Assembly: GCA_964355855.1 (NCBI GenBank)
Contig: CAYHFD010000001.1
Coordinates: 1-64,000, forward strand
Source: XYD1-FULL-44-32 sp964355855
GTDB lineage: Bacteria; Patescibacteriota; Minisyncoccia; Phycocordibacterales; XYD1-FULL-46-19
DNA: 64,000 nt
Direction of reading: 5' to 3'
Shown here: positions 24,872 to 30,998 of the stretch, piece by piece
Layout of the letters: every line of letters begins with the position of its first letter
How positions within the stretch are numbered: position 1 is the first letter of the stretch
Notes under the pieces: generated by a model
What the model saw: only the letters and a program-made list of their open reading frames with translations
Databases searched by the model: none
Told to the model about the DNA's origin: nothing
Position numbers and translations under genes: made by a program

Positions 24872-25846
24872 GGCTGACCTGCTCCGTAGAAAACACCTAA
24901 CCCCAGACAATGGTTACATTGTGGACGAACAATCGAAGCATCATCTCACGACACTGCGACCAATATGACCGGGCTCGCAAGAACAAACCAAGATTGCTTT
25001 AATCATTGAGTTCACTGTTTCCCCTTGCCACCGCTGGCCGTAAAGAACCTTGTTGAAATGAGTGGCCATAATTTTCCGCCACTTGCCACTTGGAAGTTTG
25101 TCAGTTCGTCTGCCAATCCTCGGTGGGATAATTGTCCGAATGTTTTTCTCGCGAGCAAAGACATGTGAATGTTCGCTGTCATAACCAGCATCAGCCGTTA
25201 GGATCTTTAGGTGAACATTTTTTTCGGCTTCTTTCACTGCTTTTTCAAAATGAACAATATCAGGATATGGACCACGGGATGGCACTCCCGCTAGGACGAG
25301 ATGGGTATGGCAATCAGAGACAATACCAACCTTTGGATAGCGAGTATATGTTGTCAATTGGTACTTTTCTTCTCCTTTAGCTCTTCTTTTCACAAAATAA
25401 GTACTAATATGGTGCGATTCGAAGCCGGTGCCATCAATAGCCGAGAGTTGGATATTTTTTTGCATAATTTTTCTCTGAACCGCAAGAGCGAGAATTTCTT
25501 TAATGAGTTTGTCTAAGGTATCTTTTTTGGTTAGCCGATAGGCGGCTTTTTGGAGGGTGGTGAAGTGTGGAATTTCGTTTAATTCGAGTATTTTCCTTAG
25601 ATCGCTGGAGTCCTGCAATATTTCTTCGATTCCGCGATAATCAGTAGTAAAAAATTCTTTCAGCACTAAGCAGGCGACTAGTTGATGTTGAGTAAACTTC
25701 TTGGGACTTTTGAGATGCCGAAATGGTGGTAATGCTCGCTTGGCGGTGGCGTAGGCAACCACCGCAATAGCGTTAGGTGATTTTGATGTTTTTATTACCC
25801 AAAGTATATCATGGGCTGTCTATGTTTTCTACGGAGCAGGGCTGAC
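24872..25846 (-). mobile_element. IS4/IS5-superfamily insertion sequence with target duplication
   Basis: The element runs from 24879 to 25839 (961 bp). Perfect 17-bp terminal inverted repeats CTGCTCCGTAGAAAACA are at 24879-24895 and, inverted, at 25823-25839. GGCTGAC flanks both sides (24872-24878 and 25840-25846); because of matching bases the duplication is 6-8 bp. The intact duplication and repeats mean insertion is recent. The single transposase gene inside is frameshifted. Confidence 0.9.
24897..25762 (-). pseudogene. DDE transposase, frameshifted near the C-terminus
   Basis: The first 273 residues carry DDE features: SAIDGTGFESHH, LKILTADAGYDSEHSH and YGQRWQGETVNSMIK, which fits the Y-2-R-3-E-6-K signature of IS4/IS5-type enzymes. 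Translation as read ends at 24941 after GHIGRSVVR. One frame over, the DNA encodes RARSYWSQCREMMLRLFVHN up to a TAG at 24897, a coherent family-like C-terminus. A one-base indel between about 24980 and 25000 explains this. The start used is GTG at 25762; no ATG is in frame upstream. Confidence 0.8.
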
Positions 25847-25907
25847 CCAATTTCTGAAATAGTGGCTGATTTCATTATCTACCACATTATCCATTTCTAG
25901 AAGCTGA

Positions 25908-26111
25908 TTACATCCCTGACCACTCCTTTTCACACTGTGCGCAACGATTATTGCCAGTATGTTCAAAAATATCAGTAAACTTGTTTGGCTGATATATTTT
26001 TTCATCTTCATTCCAGAAAAATTCGTCATCTATAATTGTTTCTACTAACTTGCGTTCACAACCACAAAATTGACAAGAATGTTTTGGAAAAATTATGATT
26101 TCTTCATCCAT
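25908..26111 (-). CDS. Small zinc-ribbon-like protein in the DpnI operon
   Basis: 67 residues with CQFCGC near residue 13 and CAQC near residue 57, the spacing of a zinc ribbon, and an acidic middle. It lies 35 bp downstream of dpnI on the same strand. It is therefore a likely accessory to the DinD-DpnI pair, but the function is unknown. It ends close to the right border of the IS. Confidence 0.55.
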   Translation of the reverse strand: MDEEIIIFPKHSCQFCGCERKLVETIIDDEFFWNEDEKIYQPNKFTDIFEHTGNNRCAQCEKEWSGM

Positions 26112-26146
26112 ATTCTGATCATTGATCGAATCTAGAAGTAAGTCAA

Positions 26147-26914
26147 CTACTTTAATCGGTAGACGCCATCACCAGCGAATTCAAGATAGCCCTTATCTCT
26201 CAAGAATTGTAATTGCTGTCTGATTTTCGGTTTTATATTTTTGTTTTCAGGATGAATGACGGACAAATCTTGCTCAAAGACATACATGTCTTGCAGGGTA
26301 AACTCTTTTTTGTTAAGAAAATCTATACAATTCATGATATCCAAAATCCAACCTTTTACATCAGCTTTTTTAACTTGTTTGAGAAATACTGTTTTCTGCC
26401 ATTTTTCCAATACATCTTTTTTATATAGTTCTTTCCCGTTCTCAATATAAAAAATTTGTCCTGCTTTTGGTATTTTAGAAAAAAGTATGTTTGAACCGAC
26501 CCAACCAGCTCGTCTAGCACTTTCTGCGAGTGGTTTTCTTTGTTCGATAATTTCGGATACAAAAAAGTGTTTTGGTACAACAAAAAAATTATTTACATCC
26601 CACATCTCAACCATATAGCCCATGAAAAAGAAATTTGGTTTTTGAGGTGAATTAATTCTCTTTATCATCTGAGAATAAGCACCCGCAGAAACCTTTTTGC
26701 CCATCTTACCTTTTTTGGATTTCAGTTCAAAATCTTCCGCACATTTTTTACAATAAAAATCTGCAACAGGCTTGTTGTTGTCATAATTGTAAATATCATT
26801 GCCACAGCTTGGGCAATAAATTTCATTAAGAACCCAAGCCTCACTCAACACTCTAGCTTTTTGAGAATAACTTGTGTAATTGTTAGCTAATTTTGTGTCA
26901 AAATTTAAGTTCAT
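26147..26914 (-). CDS. dpnI: DpnI-type methyl-directed restriction endonuclease
   Basis: 255 residues, the length of pneumococcal DpnI and recognisably similar throughout. The N-terminal PD-(D/E)xK catalytic domain has D52, E63 and K65 in VADFYCKKCAEDFELKSKKG, one residue offset from DpnI D53/E64/K66. A zinc site is C34, C37, C55, C58. PLAESARRAGWVGSN, ILDIMNCIDFL and IRQQLQFLRDKGYLEF mark the C-terminal winged helix that also reads methyladenine. DpnI cuts G-m6A-TC, so no partner methylase is needed and none is present. It is 3 bp downstream of dinD. Confidence 0.93.
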   Translation of the reverse strand: MNLNFDTKLANNYTSYSQKARVLSEAWVLNEIYCPSCGNDIYNYDNNKPVADFYCKKCAEDFELKSKKGKMGKKVSAGAYSQMIKRINSPQKPNFFFMGYMVEMWDVNNFFVVPKHFFVSEIIEQRKPLAESARRAGWVGSNILFSKIPKAGQIFYIENGKELYKKDVLEKWQKTVFLKQVKKADVKGWILDIMNCIDFLNKKEFTLQDMYVFEQDLSVIHPENKNIKPKIRQQLQFLRDKGYLEFAGDGVYRLK

Positions 26915-26917
26915 AAA

Positions 26918-27760
26918 TTATGCCCCCAGTTTGTCTGGTTTCTTCAAGCTCTTTTTTTCATCAGATTTTAACTTCCTCTCAATTTTTTTTATGTCTTCTT
27001 CCGCCGGTAATTTTTCAGGAGTAATTCCTCGACTCAAAAGTGTTCTTCGGACACTTCTATTGTTTGTAATATGTTCTTCGGAAATAGATTGTTCACTTCT
27101 CAAGTTTTTACTTTTTGAATTAAAAATAGTGATCTCTGTTGCAAAATCCTTCGCTTTTAGAATTATTGTTGGTTGAAAATCAGCAAGCGCACGACCACTA
27201 GGAACACCGAGCCGATTTTTCATTTCTTGAGTTGTATACCCAAATAATGCTTTATCTCCCTTACTTCGTATGAGTGCAAAATTTTTATCACTCCCCGTTT
27301 GTTGAAAAATAACACCTGACAACTCTTTTTCTGTCTCTGTCAATTTTTGCCGAGCGTTTAGTCTTTCAAATTCTTGTATTCGTTTCTCAATAATTTCAAA
27401 TTTTCTTGTTTGCACCGCAAAGTAATTTTGAGCAAATGCAATTTCTTCTTTTCTTGGATCGCCATTTTGAGCAATTAGGTAGCAGGCATACCGAGTAAGC
27501 ATGATATCTGGAACCTCCTTTTGCGCACCTTTTGGCATTTGGATCGTTTTCCCGACGTCGGCAAAATGATCATTTACACTGTGACCCGTTACCTCACAAG
27601 CAGTTTTTGCCTTTGAGATAACAGAGATGAAATTATCCCATTTTGTATAACCCAATAACTGTTGTAAATCACGGGCAAGCCAAAATTCAACACCTTCGCT
27701 AGATCTATTGGCATAAGATTCAAAATTACTTATAAGCGATTTAATAATTTCTATTTTCAT
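26918..27760 (-). CDS. dinD: DinD family protein (DNA damage-inducible protein D)
   Basis: 280 residues. The N-terminal BRO-N-like part reads EFWLARDLQQLLGYTKWDNF and TRYACYLIAQNGDPRKEEIAFAQNYF. The C-terminal half has FALIRSKGDKALFGYTTQEMK and a Lys/Glu-rich tail. E. coli DinD is SOS-induced and inhibits RecA filaments. Immediate linkage to dpnI and to a truncated regulator suggests the gene is part of a defence module here; that is inference. Confidence 0.88.
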   Translation of the reverse strand: MKIEIIKSLISNFESYANRSSEGVEFWLARDLQQLLGYTKWDNFISVISKAKTACEVTGHSVNDHFADVGKTIQMPKGAQKEVPDIMLTRYACYLIAQNGDPRKEEIAFAQNYFAVQTRKFEIIEKRIQEFERLNARQKLTETEKELSGVIFQQTGSDKNFALIRSKGDKALFGYTTQEMKNRLGVPSGRALADFQPTIILKAKDFATEITIFNSKSKNLRSEQSISEEHITNNRSVRRTLLSRGITPEKLPAEEDIKKIERKLKSDEKKSLKKPDKLGA

Positions 27761-27764
27761 AAGT

Positions 27765-27839
27765 CTATTTTAACAATTCATAACTCAAAACACCAAGCGC
27801 TTTGGCAATATTGGTAATGGTCGAAAGTGTAGGTGATAC
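27765..27839 (-). pseudogene. 3' fragment of an XRE-type helix-turn-helix regulator
   Basis: Directly upstream of dinD (4 bp), the minus strand encodes VSPTLSTITNIAKALGV..YELLK before TAG at 27765. This is the recognition helix and end of an XRE/HTH_3 domain (compare SxxTLxxIAKALGVsxxELL). The N-terminal two thirds are missing: similarity stops at about 27839, where the motif ATAGGTCGGACC begins. It was probably the controller of dinD-dpnI, as C proteins are in other restriction systems. Confidence 0.7.
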
Positions 27840-27859
27840 ATAGGTCGGACCCATGGAAA

Positions 27860-28033
27860 TGGTGACCCTCACAGCCTGGGAAACCCCCACCCGCCATCGC
27901 AAGCTCAGGCGTTGCGGGGCAGGCACGGTTTTCCGACGAGCTTCGCTCTGCCTTCCTCCACGGGAAAACAGGTGTTTTCCCGACCCCTTTCCCCTGTAGG
28001 GTCACAGTTTTTTCACTGTGTTTTAAAAAACTG
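27860..28033 (-). ncRNA. Structured element fused to the 3' end of tRNA-Glu (copy A)
   Basis: The element starts at the tRNA-Glu discriminator and runs 174 nt on the tRNA strand. A 20-bp perfect inverted repeat (27994-28013 and 28025-28044, 11-nt loop) contains the last 11 nt of the tRNA. Its inner arm can instead pair with the distal end of the element, where CTGTGAGGGTCACCA (27860-27874) mimics the tRNA-Glu acceptor end plus CCA. Between are stem-loops and blocks shared with copy B at 37412-37622. No ORF with coding character. Confidence 0.6.
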
Positions 28034-28105
28034 TGACCCTACAGAGAATCGAACTCTGATTACCGCCTTGAAAAGGCGATGTCCTAACCGTTAGACGATA
28101 GGGCC
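28034..28105 (-). tRNA. tRNA-Glu (anticodon TTC)
   Basis: 72 nt without encoded CCA. The acceptor GGCCCTA/TAGGGTC has one G-U pair; the anticodon stem encloses TTTTCAA; the T-arm is CAGAG-TTCGATT-CTCTG. The 3' end is embedded in the inverted repeat of element A. Confidence 0.93.
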
Positions 28106-28462
28106 AATATTCTATATTTTAAAACTATCTATTATATTTACCAATATTTATTAGGAACATCGCCTTTACTATTTAATGTGAAAAGGCTTACCCTATTACC
28201 TTGTAAACATCAGCAATTTCTCGTCTGTCAGCGAGAACCGGATAAAAGGTAAAGTAGTTTACCTTTTATTCCAATAACCGTTTCTTGCCCGCCGAAGCCT
28301 TGGCGAAGGTGGGGACGATAGGGCCCTAAATCCACTTTTGGCGAATCGGGCGAACAGTTTCAAAGGAACTGTTTTAGCCAAAAACCGACCAAAAACGAAC
28401 ACGCCTAATATAACATTTTTTTGAAAAAAGCCAAGAGTTAGGGTAGGATGTAGTAGTATCTT
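28106..28462. other. Gene-free gap with tRNA-Glu fragments and hairpins
   Basis: 357 bp without a credible ORF. It holds a 12-nt copy of the tRNA-Glu 5' end (28314-28325), an inverted partial copy of its anticodon-side sequence near 28151-28167, a 12-bp perfect hairpin ATAAAAGGTAAA/TTTACCTTTTAT (28242-28269, loop GTAG), a smaller TTCTCG/CGAGAA hairpin before it, and a GCCGAAGCCTTGGCGAAGG-type palindrome near 28291-28310. It looks like debris of repeated insertions around tRNA-Glu. Confidence 0.5.
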
Positions 28463-28553
28463 GGAAGGGTACCAAAGCGGTCATAATGGCACCGATTCGA
28501 AATCGGTTGAGGGCGTAAGTCCTACAAGGGTTCGAATCCCTTCCCTTCCGCCA
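28463..28553 (+). tRNA. tRNA-Ser (anticodon CGA)
   Basis: 91 nt with encoded CCA. Acceptor GGAAGGG/CCCTTCC; anticodon stem ACCGA/TCGGT around TTCGAAA; a long variable arm (GAGGGCGTAAGTCCTA region) typical of class II tRNA-Ser; T-arm AAGGG-TTCGAAT-CCCTT. Confidence 0.93.
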
Positions 28554-28572
28554 AACAAAATTACAACACACT

Positions 28573-28598
28573 AAAATTTTTCCAAGGACGGTCCTTGG
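28573..28598. repeat. 26-bp palindromic repeat, copy 2
   Basis: Inverse copy of the repeat at 23554-23579 (AAAATTTTT then CCAAGGACGGTCCTTGG). It ends 9 bp before the ATG of the gene at 28608, so it may act as an operator or 5' leader hairpin. Confidence 0.85.
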
Positions 28599-28607
28599 TA
28601 AACTACT

Positions 28608-29012
28608 ATGAACATCTTCGAAAAAGTAAAATCTCTAAACTTTCCGACCGGCCAATATGTCGTGGTTGGTAGTGGTATACTAGAAGCAAAAGGTATTAGA
28701 GAAACTCATGATGTTGATGTAGTGGTCACTCCCGAGCTATTTGAAAAATGCAAAACAGAAGGTTGGGAACAGGTTCCATGGACTTATGAAAAAATCGACC
28801 AGATTTACTTAAAGAAAGGAGAATTTGAGGTGTACCTAGACGTAAATTGCAGAGATTTTAATCCAACTTTTAGTGAACTTATACAAAGAGCCGAGACTAT
28901 CGATGATATAACTTTTGCCTCGTTACAAGATACAATTAATTTTAAAAGGGCTTACAATAAACCCAAGCATTTGGCTGATCTAAAACTTATTGAAAAATAC
29001 TTACAAAAATAA
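28608..29012 (+). CDS. Nucleotidyltransferase-fold protein, reduced
   Basis: 134 residues. VVVGSGILEAKGIRETHDVDVVV is the GS...DxD strand-turn-strand of minimal nucleotidyltransferases, followed by VYLDVNCRDF as the third acidic strand and a helical end (ADLKLIEKYL). It resembles small stand-alone nucleotidyltransferase-like proteins related to AbiEii-type folds. It lacks a visible partner. The 26-bp palindrome precedes the start. Function unknown. Confidence 0.55.
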   Translation: MNIFEKVKSLNFPTGQYVVVGSGILEAKGIRETHDVDVVVTPELFEKCKTEGWEQVPWTYEKIDQIYLKKGEFEVYLDVNCRDFNPTFSELIQRAETIDDITFASLQDTINFKRAYNKPKHLADLKLIEKYLQK

Positions 29013-29089
29013 ATTCTCATGGGTCCAACCTATTTATTCTCTTTTTAGATTTTAGACAAATCATTTATTTAATTTTATTATATTAGGAT

Positions 29090-29629
29090 ATGAAAAATTT
29101 TAACGAAATTGAAAAGAGAAAAACCCCAGAGCAAGAAAAACTAGAAGACATAACCGATTATGTTAGAGAAAATAAAATTAGTGGTACAGAATTAAGAATA
29201 GCCCATGAAATAGCTTTGGGTATCTCCCCCGAAGAAAGCGGTCGAACAGAAGAAATTAGACAAGAGGTTAGAGATTTGGGTGATAAAATAGAAGAACATA
29301 CTAAAAATGGCCTACCTATAAACCTGGTGGCAGAATTTATGCTGAAGGTAGAAGAATATGATTTGGCAGATCAAAGTTATTTTAATCTGGTTGACGACCT
29401 GCCTATTACCGACAAAGAAAAGAAAATCTTGTACTCGGTCGTGACAGACAAAAGGGTTGGGATTATTACATTTTGGGACCGTCACGCCAATTCAGTGGTC
29501 GCTTCTATAGAAATTCCACAAGAAGCTGAAAGGGAAGAGGTCCTACCAAAAGATATTGCTATGGATCTTATTAAAATAATACAAAGACTAAAGGGTTATA
29601 AAAAATTAGAAGTTGAATTTATATCTTAG
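29090..29629 (+). CDS. Hypothetical charged protein
   Basis: 179 residues, rich in Lys and Glu, with helical first half (EKLEDITDYVRENKISGTELRIAHEIALG) and a beta-rich second half (VGIITFWDRHANSVVASIEI). No motif recognised. The ATG follows TATTATATTAGGAT, so the transcript may be leaderless. The composition is consistent with a real cytoplasmic protein. Confidence 0.5.
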   Translation: MKNFNEIEKRKTPEQEKLEDITDYVRENKISGTELRIAHEIALGISPEESGRTEEIRQEVRDLGDKIEEHTKNGLPINLVAEFMLKVEEYDLADQSYFNLVDDLPITDKEKKILYSVVTDKRVGIITFWDRHANSVVASIEIPQEAEREEVLPKDIAMDLIKIIQRLKGYKKLEVEFIS

Positions 29630-29667
29630 GATAGGAATATCGCTATGTCTATGCTTAAATAGCAATC

Positions 29668-30840
29668 ATGATTATCCTCGCCATCGAGACTTCCTGTGAC
29701 GAAACTGCAATCAGTATTGTGAAAGCCGAGGGTGATTTAATATCGCCAAATTTTGAAGTGCTTGCCCATATTGTGTCCTCGCAGGTTGCCTTGCATGCCA
29801 CTTGGGGTGGGGTGGTACCCAACCTCGCCCGGCGCGAACATATTGCCAATCTTATCCCCGTTTTAGAAGAAGCTCTGACTAAAGCCCAGCTCTACACCGA
29901 ACGTGAACACCCCGAATTATCAAACACTGAGTGTTTGATAATTCGGGAAATTTTGGAACGAGAAGAAGGTCTAGCTGAAAACATTATTACCTTCCTGTCG
30001 GAAATTCAGATTCCGAATATTGACCTGATCGCCGTTACCGCCGGCCCCGGCCTTGAGCCCGCCCTGTGGGCTGGCATCAACTTTGCTCGCGCCCTAGCTA
30101 CGGCTTGGATGAAACCACTCGTACCGGTCAACCATATGGAGGGACATATCGTCTCGGTTCTTGCAGACGGAGAAAGCACTAAATCCAAAAACCGAAATTT
30201 GAAACAAATAGAATTCCCGGCGGTGGCCCTGTTGGTGTCTGGGGGCCACACCGAGCTAGTTTTAGTGAAAGCGTGGGGCGAGTACCAGCGACTCGGCGAA
30301 ACCCGTGACGACGCCGTGGGTGAAGCTTTTGACAAAGTCGCCCGCCTCATTGGCCTACCTTACCCAGGCGGACCCGAGATTTCTAAATTAGCCCAAGTCG
30401 CCCGCGCCCAAAACCTGTCTGGTGATTGGTCCCTCCCCCGCCCCATGAAAAATTCTGGCGACTATGACTTTTCTTTTTCTGGTATCAAAACGGCGGTTCG
30501 TTACGCGGTTGAAAAAAAAGGAGAATTGACTAACGAAAACAAATTGACCCTTGCCCGCGAATTTGAAGATGCGGTAGTGGAAGTACTGGTCGCCAAAGCA
30601 ATGTCGGCCTGCAATGAACACGGCGCTTCTACTCTCATTGTCGGCGGTGGCGTTATTGCCAACCAATATCTCCGTGCCCAACTAGAAAAAATATGCACGG
30701 AAAAAGGAATCAACCTTCTCCTGCCAACCCTCGAAACTTCCACCGACAATGCCACCATGATCGCGATAGCGGCCTTTTTTCACCAAAACGAAAGCGCGGG
30801 CGCGGATGAAATCCGCGCCCGAGGCAATCTGAAACTCTAA
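29668..30840 (+). CDS. tsaD: tRNA N6-threonylcarbamoyladenosine synthase TsaD
   Basis: 390 residues. ILAIETSCDETAISIV opens the ASKHA fold; HATWGGVVPNLARREH and VNHMEGHI hold the metal-binding histidines; VSGGHTELV, GEAFDKVAR, YDFSFSGIKTAV and VGGGVIANQYLR complete the set. With TsaB/C/E (not here) it makes t6A37 in tRNAs. After NLIPVLEEAL there is an extra segment of about 35 residues, encoded partly by a perfect 17-bp DNA palindrome, which is not in typical TsaD. Confidence 0.95.
   Translation: MIILAIETSCDETAISIVKAEGDLISPNFEVLAHIVSSQVALHATWGGVVPNLARREHIANLIPVLEEALTKAQLYTEREHPELSNTECLIIREILEREEGLAENIITFLSEIQIPNIDLIAVTAGPGLEPALWAGINFARALATAWMKPLVPVNHMEGHIVSVLADGESTKSKNRNLKQIEFPAVALLVSGGHTELVLVKAWGEYQRLGETRDDAVGEAFDKVARLIGLPYPGGPEISKLAQVARAQNLSGDWSLPRPMKNSGDYDFSFSGIKTAVRYAVEKKGELTNENKLTLAREFEDAVVEVLVAKAMSACNEHGASTLIVGGGVIANQYLRAQLEKICTEKGINLLLPTLETSTDNATMIAIAAFFHQNESAGADEIRARGNLKL
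29911..29947. repeat. 17-bp perfect palindrome inside tsaD
   Basis: CCCGAATTATCAAACAC (29911-29927) and its exact complement (29931-29947) flank a 3-nt TGA loop. Reading frame is kept, adding residues around HPELSNTECLIIREI to a region that is variable in the family. Confidence 0.9.
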
Positions 30841-30881
30841 CTTCAAAAAACCCTTACGGCGTGGTACGATATCGACAATGA

Positions 30882-30998
30882 ATCCCGTTAGAGGTCACGG
30901 ACACTAAACTTACTTTCACCATGAAAAACAAAATTATTATCAAACTAATTCTGGGTAAAGGCAGGGACAAACAGTCCGTGTCCTACCTCTAACGGGAT
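30882..30998 (+). promoter_or_regulatory. Leader hairpin sequestering the valS start
   Basis: ATCCCGTTAGAGGT (30882-30895) is perfectly complementary to ACCTCTAACGGGAT (30985-30998), whose last two bases are the first two of the valS ATG. A further GGACAC/GTGTCC extends the stem after a small bulge. The loop holds a 23-codon ORF that ends inside the 3' arm, so ribosomes on it would open the stem. Confidence 0.65.
30921..30992 (+). CDS. Candidate leader peptide of valS, 23 residues
   Basis: ATG 30921 to TAA 30992 encodes a basic peptide starting MKNKIIIKLILGKGRDKQ. It ends 4 bp before valS and its last codons lie in the stem that covers the valS start. It has three consecutive Ile codons and a single Val codon, so classical valine attenuation is not evident; translational coupling is a simpler reading. 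Confidence 0.4.
   Translation: MKNKIIIKLILGKGRDKQSVSYL

Noticed and set aside
27778..28094. ORFs of 60-75 codons across element A
   Set aside because: They read through tRNA-Glu and the inverted repeat and show no protein-like composition.
30841..30900. Possible T-box before valS (GTGGTACGAT)
   Set aside because: Only part of the T-box core is present and no specifier stem, antiterminator or terminator could be drawn; the helix with the leader ORF explains the region better.
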